A stretch of DNA of 7,947 bases from Angelakisella sp. (GCA_020024515.1 JAHHTR010000097.1:1-7947), one strand, 5' to 3'; positions 1-5,856 are shown, counted from the stretch's first letter. Notes: generated by a model not told the origin, from the letters alone. A program made the numbers and translations.

Positions 1-72
1 ACGGAGCACTCCAATGGAGCACATACGGAGCACTCCAATGGAGCACATACGGAGCGCTCCAATGGAGCACAT
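1..72 (+). repeat. 24-bp in-frame tandem repeat (minisatellite), left copy block
   Basis: Three head-to-tail copies of a 24-bp unit (1-24, 25-48, 49-72); the third has an A-to-G change at 56 (His to Arg). A degenerate partial copy (ATGGAGCAC at 76-84) follows. Each unit codes for TEHSNGAH. Each unit also contains GGAG-CA-CTCC and CTCC-AAT-GGAG, so neighbouring tetramers can pair in either register. The unit is divisible by three, so copy-number change keeps the frame. The true copy number is not resolved, because both window ends fall in the array. Confidence 0.95.
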
Positions 73-342
73 ACGATGGAGCACCTCCAGGACGATGATA
101 AAGTGGAAATTTTACAAAAAACGATCGATATTTTGTTAAGACAACTTGATATAAAAGATCAACAAATTCAGAGCTTAACAGAAGCGCTAGTCTCCTCACA
201 GCGGACAGCGGCAGCAGCTCAGGCACTCCATGCAGGAACGATTCAAGAAAAACTTGCACCTGTTTCTAAAGATGAAGAAGAAACACAACCGAAACAGGAA
301 AGAGAATCAAAAAGAAACTGGTTCAATCGATGGTTTAGATAA
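1..342 (+). CDS. C-terminal part of plasmid accessory (RepB/DUF536-like) protein; N-terminal part at 7699-7947
   Basis: The frame is open from base 1 to the TAA at 340-342 and continues the gene that starts at 7699 if the molecule is a circle. It opens with three TEHSNGAH octapeptides (third is TERSNGAH), then a degenerate unit (TMEHLQDD), then a heptad-rich segment (about codons 33-60, KVEILQKTIDILLRQLDIKD and onward) expected to form a coiled coil, an Ala/Gln stretch (RTAAAAQALHAG), a charged Glu/Lys linker, and an aromatic-basic end (KRNWFNRWFR). This coiled coil plus short basic tail is characteristic of the HTH/DUF536 accessory proteins beside plasmid rep genes, usually linked to copy control or stability; the exact role is not established. 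The Met at 76 is probably internal, although GGAG at 64-67 lies 8 bases before it, so internal initiation of an 88-aa C-terminal product is possible. A bidirectional terminator follows. Confidence 0.75.
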   Translation, partial: TEHSNGAHTEHSNGAHTERSNGAHTMEHLQDDDKVEILQKTIDILLRQLDIKDQQIQSLTEALVSSQRTAAAAQALHAGTIQEKLAPVSKDEEETQPKQERESKRNWFNRWFR

Positions 343-356
343 GACTTGAGAAAACG

Positions 357-394
357 AAAAAGGCAACCACAAAATATTTTGTGGTTGCCTTTTT
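357..394. terminator. Bidirectional intrinsic terminator between convergent genes
   Basis: A perfect 38-bp palindrome: AGGCAACCACAAAAT at 361-375 is followed directly by its reverse complement at 376-390, flanked by AAAA (357-360) and TTTT (391-394, running to TTTT-G). In either direction the hairpin ends in a U-tract. It lies 14 bases after the stop of the plus-strand accessory gene and 15 bases after the stop of the minus-strand transporter operon, so it can end both convergent transcripts. Confidence 0.92.
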
Positions 395-409
395 GAGTGA
401 TAGAACCTC

Positions 410-1204
410 TCAGGATAATAAAACCTGATCGGATTCTTCTTGAACACCGGCTATTTCAGCAAATTTATCCAGGAGGTCTTTTTTAGTCAGGTGTTTTTTC
501 TCCTCGCCTCTAATGTCCAAAATAATCTGACCGGCATTCATCATAATCAGTCGATTACCGTGAACAATAGCATCACGCATATTGTGTGTAATCATCATAG
601 CAGTCAGTTTATCTTTTTCGACGATAGCGTCGGATAATTCCAGTACTTTAGCAGCAGTTGCCGGGTCTAATGCAGCGGTATGTTCATCCAGCAATAAAAG
701 TTTTGGCTTTTGCAGCGAAGCCATCAGAAGGGTTAAAGCCTGACGCTGTCCGCCGGAAAGAAGTCCTACTTTACTGGTCATACGATTTTCAAGACCTAAT
801 CCTAATATTTTGAGTTTCTCATGGTAAAGTTCTTTTTCTTCTTTTGTGACGCCCCAGCGAAGACCGCGAGGACGGCCTCGACGGGCAGCCAGAGCCATAT
901 TTTCTTCAATCTGCATATTAGGCACGGTGCCCATCATAGGGTCCTGAAAGACACGGCCGATATATTTGGCACGCTTGTATTCAGGAAGTCCGGTTACGTC
1001 CATGCCATCGATAGTGATAGAGCCGCTGTCAACAGGCCATACGCCGGCAACAGCGTTTAACATAGTGGATTTACCGGCACCGTTTCCGCCGATGACGGTA
1101 ACAAAATCGCCCGGCTCCAAGTGAAGATTTAGATCACGCAAAGCAGCTTTTTCATTGATGGTTCCCAAATTAAAAGTTTTATTGATATGAGAAAGTTTAA
1201 GCAT
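410..1204 (-). CDS. ABC transporter ATP-binding protein (COG1101 type, TrpXYZ-like importer)
   Basis: This is the ATPase of the importer, 264 aa, cytoplasmic, coupling ATP hydrolysis to uptake. It has a complete nucleotide-binding set: Walker A GGNGAGKST (39-47), Q-loop Gln88 in VFQDP, signature LSGGQRQ (149-155), Walker B LLLLDE (169-174), D-loop AALD (177-180) and H-switch His207 in MITHNMRD. The DEHTAALDP form, with His after the catalytic Glu, is typical of this uncharacterised-transport subgroup, where the partner proteins are COG2984 and COG4120. The ATG at 1204 overlaps the permease stop by 8 bases, and GGAGG lies 7 bases upstream inside the permease gene, so the two are translationally coupled. 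It is the last gene of the minus-strand operon and is followed by the terminator at 357-394. No lesions are seen. The substrate cannot be read from this subunit. Confidence 0.95.
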   Translation of the reverse strand: MLKLSHINKTFNLGTINEKAALRDLNLHLEPGDFVTVIGGNGAGKSTMLNAVAGVWPVDSGSITIDGMDVTGLPEYKRAKYIGRVFQDPMMGTVPNMQIEENMALAARRGRPRGLRWGVTKEEKELYHEKLKILGLGLENRMTSKVGLLSGGQRQALTLLMASLQKPKLLLLDEHTAALDPATAAKVLELSDAIVEKDKLTAMMITHNMRDAIVHGNRLIMMNAGQIILDIRGEEKKHLTKKDLLDKFAEIAGVQEESDQVLLS

Positions 1205-2198
1205 GATGGGCCTCCTTTTCGTTTTTTAAAGCCATTTTTCCTGCACGTTTGAAAGAACTGTGTGATTGTTTTTGCAGGTATGGCACTGCAAGAAATATAG
1301 CTACAATTACAGCAGTGAGCAATTTAAGATCATTAGGGTCCAGACGCAGCCACAAAATGATGGTCATAACGATATAGTAAAGGACACCACCAAGGACTAC
1401 AAAAATAAGACGGACAGCAAAGCTGCATCCTTTGCGGAATAAAGCATCACACAGAACTTCACCGATGATAATGGCTGCAAGACCGATGACAATAGAGCCT
1501 CGGCCCATATTTACATCAGCAGTCCCTTGAAATTGGGTCATTAAACCGCCTGCAAGGGCGACAGCTGCGTTGGAGAGGGCAAGTCCCAGAATCTGCATGG
1601 TATTGATGTTGATGCCCTGTGCGCGGATCATAGCCGGGTTAGAGCCGGCAGCACGAATAGCACTGCCTTGTTCCGTACCAAAGTACCAGTAAAATCCGGC
1701 AATTAAGATTCCTGCAATGATAAGACCTACCAGAATAGCCTGGGGAATGTACAGGGAAGAAACCAGAAAGCCTTTTCCGTGACTTTCAGGATCAAAGATC
1801 AAGCCGAATTTTTTGATGCTGGCGGTTTGGTTTGCTTGTCCCATGATTCGAAGGTTGATTGAATATAAAGCAAATTGAGTCAGGATACCGGCCAAAATAG
1901 CAGGGATGCCCAGTTTAGTATGGAGAATACCGGTACACAGTCCGGTAATTACACCAGCAATTACCGCAGCCAATAAAGCAGCCCATGCAGGCCAACCAGC
2001 CATCAAAAGCATAACGGTAACGGCACCGCCCACAGCAAAAGAACCATCTACTGTCAAATCAGCAATGTCCAACATACGAAAAGTAACATAGACGCCAAGA
2101 GCCATCACACCCCAAATCAGTCCTTGCGCAATGGCAGCAGGCATTCGGGAAAGCAGATTTGATAGGCTAAGAGATTGCAAGTAAGTTAAAATATCCAT
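1197..2198 (-). CDS. ABC transporter permease (COG4120, BPD_transp_2 family)
   Basis: The membrane subunit, 333 aa, with about eight or nine hydrophobic segments (for example around residues 24-40, 54-68, 71-92, 98-112, 152-172, 203-222, 235-250, 262-285 and 292-306). It belongs to the branched-chain/ribose-type permease superfamily, in the subgroup paired with COG2984 binding proteins. The cytoplasmic coupling loop is visible as RAAGSNPAMIRAQGIN (182-197), close to the family pattern RAxGxNPxxARxxGI. The N-terminal TVDGSFAVGGAV (49-60) is also typical. The start ATG at 2198 has GAGG 8 bases upstream. The gene begins 64 bases after SBP1 with no terminator between them, so it should be co-transcribed with SBP1, and its end overlaps the ATPase start. 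A single permease gene implies a homodimer. Confidence 0.94.
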   Translation of the reverse strand: MDILTYLQSLSLSNLLSRMPAAIAQGLIWGVMALGVYVTFRMLDIADLTVDGSFAVGGAVTVMLLMAGWPAWAALLAAVIAGVITGLCTGILHTKLGIPAILAGILTQFALYSINLRIMGQANQTASIKKFGLIFDPESHGKGFLVSSLYIPQAILVGLIIAGILIAGFYWYFGTEQGSAIRAAGSNPAMIRAQGININTMQILGLALSNAAVALAGGLMTQFQGTADVNMGRGSIVIGLAAIIIGEVLCDALFRKGCSFAVRLIFVVLGGVLYYIVMTIILWLRLDPNDLKLLTAVIVAIFLAVPYLQKQSHSSFKRAGKMALKNEKEAHHA

Positions 2199-2262
2199 TC
2201 AACAGACCTCGATTCATTCAAAAATTGCGATTAGCTTGTTATAAAATCTTTTGGCAGGAAAA

Positions 2263-3267
2263 TTAATCCAGAGGAGTGTAATCTTCAGGGATTTCGATAT
2301 TCAGGGAAGAAGAAATGCTTTTGTTATACATTTTTACAGGGTTGCTATAATATTCGACCGGCATTTCGGAGATTTCTTTTTCACCTTTCAGGATTTGTAC
2401 AGCCATTTTGCCGGTAGTACGGCCCAATTCGTAATAATCAATGCAGAAGCTTGCGATTCCGCATCCGCGGCAAGTATCTGCATCACCGGTAATGATTGGG
2501 ATACCGGCAGGTCCGGCAACATTGTTGATGGCTGCAGCGCAGGAAGCAGCGGTGTTATCAGTTGGAATATAAAGGGCGTCATTTTCATCACAAGCAGTTG
2601 AGGCAACAGTAGATACGTCGTTGGAATCAGCGAAAGTATAGCTAGTTACAGTAAGTCCGGCTTTTTCCAGGGATTCTTGAACGACGTTAGCTTGATAAAC
2701 AGAATTTGCTTCAGCAGAACAGTACAGGATACCAACTTTTTTGGCTTGAGGAAGAAGTTCGGAAATCATGTTCGCCTGTTGGTCCAGAGGAGCCAGATCG
2801 CAGGTACCGGAAATATTGCCGCCAACAGTTCCGTTAAAGTTTTCTAAATCCAATGCAACGCCGTATTCTGTAACGGCAGTGCCTAAAACAGGAATGTCCA
2901 CAGTAGCCGAAGCGGCAGCCTGTAAACTTGGAGTAGCGTTAGCAAGAATTAAATCTACATTGCTGGCAGCAAATCCATTGCAAATAACACCGCAAGTCGG
3001 AATATCGTTGGAGGCGTTCTGCAAATCAAATTCTACCTGATCAGGAAGAGCTTCTTCAATCGCGTCCATAAATCCTTGAGTAGCAGCGTCCAAAGAAGGA
3101 TGTTGTGTCAGCTGGCAGATACCAACAGTAAATTTTTGATCTGCAGAATTATTTTCTGCCTGGGCAGAAGAAGGATTCGCAGATGTGGAAGAAGCACCGC
3201 ATCCGGTAAAACCAATTGCCAGAATTGCAGAAAGGACAGTGGCTATCAAAGATTTTTTGGTGTTCAT
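2263..3267 (-). CDS. Substrate-binding lipoprotein SBP1 of TrpXYZ-like ABC importer (COG2984)
   Basis: An extracytoplasmic binding lipoprotein, 334 aa, of the ABC_sub_bind family. Some relatives take up tryptophan or other aromatic amino acids; the substrate here is inferred. The start at 3267 is chosen because AAAGGAG (3276-3282) lies 8 bases upstream and a signal peptide follows directly (MNTKK, hydrophobic core, FTGC with lipid Cys23); the longer in-frame start at 3339 lies in the leader terminator. Family motifs include QHPSLDAATQGF, LILANATPSLQAA, PVLGTAVTEYG, GILYCSAEANSVYQ, YIPTDNT and IDYYELGRTTGKMA. It has 11 Cys, 10 of them beyond the lipid Cys, including CGVIC and CRGC, which is high for a secreted lipoprotein. 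It appears roughly 70-75% identical by eye to SBP2, a tandem duplicate. It heads the permease-ATPase transcript and sits directly behind the leader attenuator. Confidence 0.93.
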   Translation of the reverse strand: MNTKKSLIATVLSAILAIGFTGCGASSTSANPSSAQAENNSADQKFTVGICQLTQHPSLDAATQGFMDAIEEALPDQVEFDLQNASNDIPTCGVICNGFAASNVDLILANATPSLQAAASATVDIPVLGTAVTEYGVALDLENFNGTVGGNISGTCDLAPLDQQANMISELLPQAKKVGILYCSAEANSVYQANVVQESLEKAGLTVTSYTFADSNDVSTVASTACDENDALYIPTDNTAASCAAAINNVAGPAGIPIITGDADTCRGCGIASFCIDYYELGRTTGKMAVQILKGEKEISEMPVEYYSNPVKMYNKSISSSLNIEIPEDYTPLD

Positions 3268-3275
3268 ACAGAAAA

Positions 3276-3282
3276 CTCCTTT
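3276..3282 (-). promoter_or_regulatory. Ribosome binding site deciding the SBP1 start
   Basis: AAAGGAG on the minus strand, 8 bases before the ATG at 3267. It lies just downstream of the terminator U-tract, so SBP1 can only be translated from read-through (antiterminated) RNA or from a start point after the terminator. It sets the start at 3267 rather than at 3339. Confidence 0.85.
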
Positions 3283-3295
3283 TGAATAATTTTGT

Positions 3296-3336
3296 AAAAA
3301 AAAACGCGGTTCCGTCCTTTTAGGCGGAACCGCGTT
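3296..3336 (-). terminator. Leader intrinsic terminator (attenuator) upstream of SBP1
   Basis: On the minus strand AACGCGGTTCCG (3336-3325) pairs perfectly with CGGAACCGCGTT (3314-3303), a GC-rich 12-bp stem with a 10-base loop, running into a 9-base U-tract (3304-3296). It ends 28 bases before the SBP1 ATG and 25 bases after the leader ORF stop. A strong terminator between a translated short ORF and the structural genes is the classic position of an attenuator. A candidate competing hairpin (AAUCGC at 3347-3342 with GCGGUU at 3333-3328) would use part of the terminator's 5' arm, but it is short and weaker. Confidence 0.88.
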
Positions 3337-3361
3337 CATTAGCGATTGAATGCAGTACAGC

Positions 3362-3490
3362 TTACAACTTCCTGGACGAAATAGGATTTAAGGCATGATT
3401 AAAAAAGCCCATAAATCGAGCCAGGAAAGTAAAATAGGAGTCCAAAGCAGACAGAGATGCGTAGTTGAGAGTAGTTTTAATTGTTGTCAT
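3362..3490 (-). CDS. 42-aa leader peptide ORF with aromatic cluster
   Basis: A short ORF of 42 codons with a very good ribosome site: AAAGGAG at 3503-3497, 6 bases before ATG 3490, and a TAA at 3364-3362. It starts 38 bases after a consensus-like promoter's estimated start point and ends 25 bases before a strong terminator. Codons 19-30 read YFTFLARFMGFF, six Phe/Tyr in twelve; no Trp is present. Its composition is unlike a structural protein, and no signal peptide or known domain is seen. I infer a leader peptide whose translation reports the charging of Phe (or Tyr) tRNA and so controls the terminator at 3296-3336. The alternative is a real small membrane-associated protein, since residues 15-34 are moderately hydrophobic. 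The ORF, ribosome site and terminator are seen directly; the sensing role is inference. Confidence 0.65.
   Translation of the reverse strand: MTTIKTTLNYASLSALDSYFTFLARFMGFFNHALNPISSRKL
3368..3428 (-). promoter_or_regulatory. Leader RNA hairpin across the second half of the leader ORF
   Basis: In the minus-strand RNA UUUCCUGG (3428-3421, leader codons about 21-24) pairs with CCAGGAAG (3375-3368, the last codons), 8 bp with one G-U. Inside its loop AUUUAUGGGC (3416-3407) pairs with GCCUUAAAU (3394-3386), about 9 bp with one bulge. A ribosome finishing the ORF or stalled at the Phe/Tyr cluster would cover different arms, as in region 1:2 of amino-acid attenuators. Found by eye; no energy was computed. 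Confidence 0.55.
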
Positions 3491-3534
3491 AATGAACTCC
3501 TTTCTGCCGGTTAACGGCGCTGTAATTGGCTATA

Positions 3535-3563
3535 ATTATAAAGCTTTGGTGTGTTAAAGTCAA
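3535..3563 (-). promoter_or_regulatory. Promoter for leader-SBP1-permease-ATPase
   Basis: On the minus strand TTGACT (3563-3558), 17-base spacer, TATAAT (3540-3535). Five of six -35 bases and all six -10 bases match the housekeeping consensus at ideal spacing. The start should be near 3528, giving a leader of about 235 nt to the terminator end. A small GCCG/CGGC hairpin (3506-3518) lies just after the expected start, before the leader ribosome site. Confidence 0.85.
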
Positions 3564-3587
3564 CGGACGATTTATCCAAAAGACATA

Positions 3588-3618
3588 TTGATAAAATGTT
3601 AAAACATAGCAACATCAA
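3588..3618. promoter_or_regulatory. Nested dyad upstream of the SBP1 leader promoter, possible regulator site
   Basis: ATGTT-AA-AACAT (3596-3607) is a perfect inverted repeat, flanked by TTGAT (3588-3592) and ATCAA (3614-3618), another inverted pair. The core centre is about 73 bases before the predicted start, near the position where LysR-type activators usually bind (around -65). That the divergent LysR protein binds here is inference. The stretch 3564-3647 otherwise shows no convincing terminator for SBP2, so some read-through from SBP2 into the leader is possible. Confidence 0.4.
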
Positions 3619-3647
3619 CTATATTTTAAGAGAAAATGAGGAAGAAA

Positions 3648-4649
3648 TCAATCTTCAATTGCTGCGTAATCATCAGGAATTGTTACATTTAAAGATTGCG
3701 CCAAAGTGGGGTTAAACAGCTTTTTCGGTTCTGGGAAGTATTCAATCGGCATTTCAGAGACTTCTTTTTCTCCGGTGAGAATTTGTGCAGCCATTTTACC
3801 GGTAGTGCGGCCCAGTTCGTAGTAGTCGATCGATAAAGTAGCTACACCACATACTTTGCAAGGATTAGCTTCACCGTTAATGATAGGGATACCAGCAGGT
3901 TCAGCAACATTGTGGATGGCTTCAGCGCACAATGCAACAGTATTGTCCGTAGGCATGTAGAGAACGTCGTTTTCATCACAGGCGGTTGCTGTTACAGCAG
4001 AAACTTCATTGGAATCAGCGAATGTGTAGATATTGACATGAAAGCCTAATTTCTCCAGTTCGGACTTAACAACATCTGCTTGATAAACAGAGTTTGCCTC
4101 AGCAGAACAGTATAAAATACCAACATTTTTAGCCTCTGGGAATAATTCCTGAACCATGGTTGCCTGCTGATCCAGAGGAGCCAGGTCAGAAGTACCGGAA
4201 ATATTTCCACCGACGGTTCCGTCGAAATCTTTAATGTCAAGAGCTACACCGTATTCTGTAACAGCAGTGCCTAAAATAGGGATATCAACTGTAGCAGAAG
4301 AAGCGGCCTGCAAACAAGGAGTAGCATTGGCAAGGATCAAATCCACATTGTTAGCTACAAATCCATTGCAGATAACACCACAGGTTGGAATATCGTTAGA
4401 AGCATTTTCCATTTGAAAATTAACTTGACCGGGCAAAGCTTCTTCCAAAGAATCTTGAAATCCCTGTGTGGCAGCATCTAAAGCCGGATGTTGGCTGAGC
4501 TGGCAAATACCAACGGTATACTTAGAATCGTCAGAAGAAGCTGTTGTGTTGGATGTGTCGGATGTGTTGGTTTTTGCAGAGCCGCCGCATCCGGTCAGCG
4601 AAAATCCAATAACCATGGCTAAAATTAGCGATAAAAATTTGTTTTTCAT
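3648..4649 (-). CDS. Substrate-binding lipoprotein SBP2 of TrpXYZ-like ABC importer (COG2984)
   Basis: A second binding lipoprotein, 333 aa, paralogous to SBP1. The start at 4649 is set by AAAGGAG 9 bases upstream and by a signal peptide beginning MKNKFLSLILAMV and ending in a canonical LTGC lipobox (Cys21). An in-frame ATG at 4703 has no ribosome site and would spoil the signal peptide. Shared motifs with SBP1 include NASNDIPTCGVICNGF, NISGT-DLAPLDQQA, GILYCSAEANSVYQ and IDYYELGRTTGKMA. It has 10 Cys, nine of them aligned with SBP1, including CGVIC and a CKVC pair. It has its own promoter (4730-4758) and no permease or ATPase of its own, so it probably feeds the same permease, perhaps with another affinity or ligand. 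It is divergent from the LysR gene, the usual arrangement for a LysR target. Confidence 0.93.
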   Translation of the reverse strand: MKNKFLSLILAMVIGFSLTGCGGSAKTNTSDTSNTTASSDDSKYTVGICQLSQHPALDAATQGFQDSLEEALPGQVNFQMENASNDIPTCGVICNGFVANNVDLILANATPCLQAASSATVDIPILGTAVTEYGVALDIKDFDGTVGGNISGTSDLAPLDQQATMVQELFPEAKNVGILYCSAEANSVYQADVVKSELEKLGFHVNIYTFADSNEVSAVTATACDENDVLYMPTDNTVALCAEAIHNVAEPAGIPIINGEANPCKVCGVATLSIDYYELGRTTGKMAAQILTGEKEVSEMPIEYFPEPKKLFNPTLAQSLNVTIPDDYAAIED

Positions 4650-4710
4650 AATAATATACTCCTTTATGATTGTCAAATAGGAAAGATCCTGATCAAGTTC
4701 CATTGAGTGC

Positions 4711-4739
4711 TTGTAAAAAGCTTGCTCTTAGTATATAGT
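4711..4739 (+). promoter_or_regulatory. Predicted promoter of the LysR gene
   Basis: TTGTAA (4711-4716), 17-base spacer, TATAGT (4734-4739) on the plus strand, with a start expected near 4746, 59 bases before the LysR ATG. Its -10 overlaps the -10 of the opposing SBP2 promoter (4730-4735), so one polymerase should exclude the other. Confidence 0.55.
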
Positions 4740-4758
4740 GTTTTTATCGATTTGTAAA
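4730..4758 (-). promoter_or_regulatory. Predicted promoter of SBP2
   Basis: On the minus strand TTTACA (4758-4753), 17-base spacer, TATACT (4735-4730). The start is expected near 4723, leaving about 73 nt of untranslated leader before ATG 4649. A TTGACA closer to the gene overlaps the ribosome site region and is too near the ATG to be its -35. Confidence 0.6.
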
Positions 4759-4760
4759 AC
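4740..4760. promoter_or_regulatory. T-N11-A type LysR-binding box in the divergent promoter region
   Basis: GTTTT (4740-4744) and AAAAC (4756-4760) are separated by exactly 11 bases, giving the LysR-family T-N11-A pattern with 5-bp arms. It overlaps the SBP2 -35 and lies at the start point of the predicted LysR promoter, a position suited to autorepression and to control of SBP2. The pattern is seen; binding is inferred, and AT-rich DNA makes chance matches fairly common. Confidence 0.45.
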
Positions 4761-4804
4761 TGATAATATTTATAAGGATCATTTATTTTTTTTATGGTGA
4801 TAGT

Positions 4805-5716
4805 ATGGATTTAAAAAATTTAAGTACGTTTATTCAAGTAGTAGAGTTGGGAAGTTTTACGCGGGCTGGAGAAAAGCTGGGATACTCTCAGCCGACAATT
4901 TCGTTTCAAATTCGGCAGTTGGAGGAAGATCTGGGAGTACAACTGTTTGATCGAATCAATCACTCTATTTCTTTAACCAGCGAAGGAAAGGAAGTATTAG
5001 ACTTTGCCTATGAAATTTGCCAAAAAGTAAGCGATTTAGAAGAGCATGTCCGCCATGATCCAGAAATACACGGAACTGTTCGGGTAGGAATGGCAGATTC
5101 CATGTGCAGTTGGCTGATAGAAGGGCAATTTGCAACACTTCGTCAGCAGTTTCCAGGCGTTAAACTACAAATTACCACAGCAAGTACCGAAGGAATATTA
5201 CAATTATTAGATCAAAATGAGGTGGATTTGGCATATACACTGGATCGGCACGTTTATCATAGGGATTATATAATTGCAGGTGAAGAAAAAATTGATACTC
5301 ATTTTGTGATTTCATCTAAAGATCCTTTAGTCAATCTAGGTTCGGTCAGTATGTCAAAGATTGTAGGATTACCTTGTATCCTTACAGAACAAGGAATGAG
5401 CTATCGACGTATCTTGGAGCAACATTTAGCCCAGCATTCTCTTCAAATTGACCCAATTCTGGAGATAGGAAATACAGATTTAATTTGTCGATTGGTAGAA
5501 AAAGGCATAGGAATTGCATTTTTGCCCGATTATGTAACTGAACAGTCAGTTCAGGAAGGAAAATTAGCGAGATTACAGGTAAAAGGGCTTTCTATTGAGA
5601 TTTGGAAACAACTGCTTTACCATCGAAATAAGAGTTTGACACCGCCGATTAAAACAGTAATGTCCTTTTTGCTGAAAAAACTAAATAATGAAAAAGCGAA
5701 TATAAAATTAAGCTAA
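4805..5716 (+). CDS. LysR-family transcriptional regulator
   Basis: A full-length LysR-type regulator, 303 aa. The N-terminal winged helix-turn-helix is clear: LSTFIQVVELGSFTRAGEKL (6-25), GYSQPTISFQIRQLEEDLG (26-44), VQLFDR (45-50), followed by the linker helix and, from about residue 90 (GTVRVGMADS), the periplasmic-binding-like effector domain with the usual RLVEKGIGIAFLPDY segment. The start ATG at 4805 has only a weak ribosome site (GGTGAT 4 bases before). It is transcribed away from SBP2 with 155 bases between start codons, so SBP2 and the transporter are its probable targets. Its effector is probably the transported ligand or a derivative, but nothing in the sequence fixes which. It is intact; no clear U-tract terminator follows, although a long hairpin lies at 5778-5827. 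Confidence 0.93.
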   Translation: MDLKNLSTFIQVVELGSFTRAGEKLGYSQPTISFQIRQLEEDLGVQLFDRINHSISLTSEGKEVLDFAYEICQKVSDLEEHVRHDPEIHGTVRVGMADSMCSWLIEGQFATLRQQFPGVKLQITTASTEGILQLLDQNEVDLAYTLDRHVYHRDYIIAGEEKIDTHFVISSKDPLVNLGSVSMSKIVGLPCILTEQGMSYRRILEQHLAQHSLQIDPILEIGNTDLICRLVEKGIGIAFLPDYVTEQSVQEGKLARLQVKGLSIEIWKQLLYHRNKSLTPPIKTVMSFLLKKLNNEKANIKLS

Positions 5717-5777
5717 AATAAGCCTGAGAGCATGTATAATCGATTTTTTAATTTAACATAAAAACATACGAAGTAAG

Positions 5778-5827
5778 CTTCAAATCGTCTCAGAAGCTAT
5801 TTACAGAGCTCCTGAGACGATTTGAAG
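5778..5827. repeat. Long perfect inverted repeat, 16-bp arms, between LysR and rep
   Basis: CTTCAAATCGTCTCAG (5778-5793) and CTGAGACGATTTGAAG (5812-5827) are perfect reverse complements with an 18-base spacer; inside, AGCT pairs with AGCT past one mismatch, leaving an 8-base loop (ATTTACAG). No U-tract follows in either direction, so it is a poor intrinsic terminator. In the non-coding stretch before the rep gene it may be an origin or single-strand-origin element, a recombinase or binding site, or an insulating hairpin. Confidence 0.85.
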
Positions 5828-5856
5828 AGCTGATATATTATTACATACGCGACATA

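Noticed and set aside
1..72. CRISPR array
   Set aside because: The repeats are head to tail with no spacers and are in frame within a protein gene.
2251..2601. Opposite-strand ORFs over the transporter and LysR genes (for example 2251-2601, 821-1060, 1906-2091)
   Set aside because: They are shadows of well-supported genes, with no ribosome sites and no recognisable protein features.
3296..3336. T-box riboswitch in the SBP1 leader, suggested by GGAACCGCG in the terminator
   Set aside because: On the transcribed strand the motif is in the 3' arm directly before the U-tract. A T-box sequence should precede the terminator's 3' arm and follow a Stem I with a specifier loop; instead a well-initiated ORF fills the leader.
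3268..3339. N-terminal extension of SBP1 starting at 3339
   Set aside because: It would be translated through the terminator hairpin and U-tract, lacks a ribosome site, and would place residues before a normal lipoprotein signal peptide.
4650..4703. N-terminal extension of SBP2 starting at 4703
   Set aside because: No ribosome site; the MKNKF start has AAAGGAG at good spacing and a correct signal peptide.
5717..5777. Intrinsic terminator for LysR directly after its stop
   Set aside because: There is a short T-run (ATTTTTTAATTT) but no stable hairpin before it.
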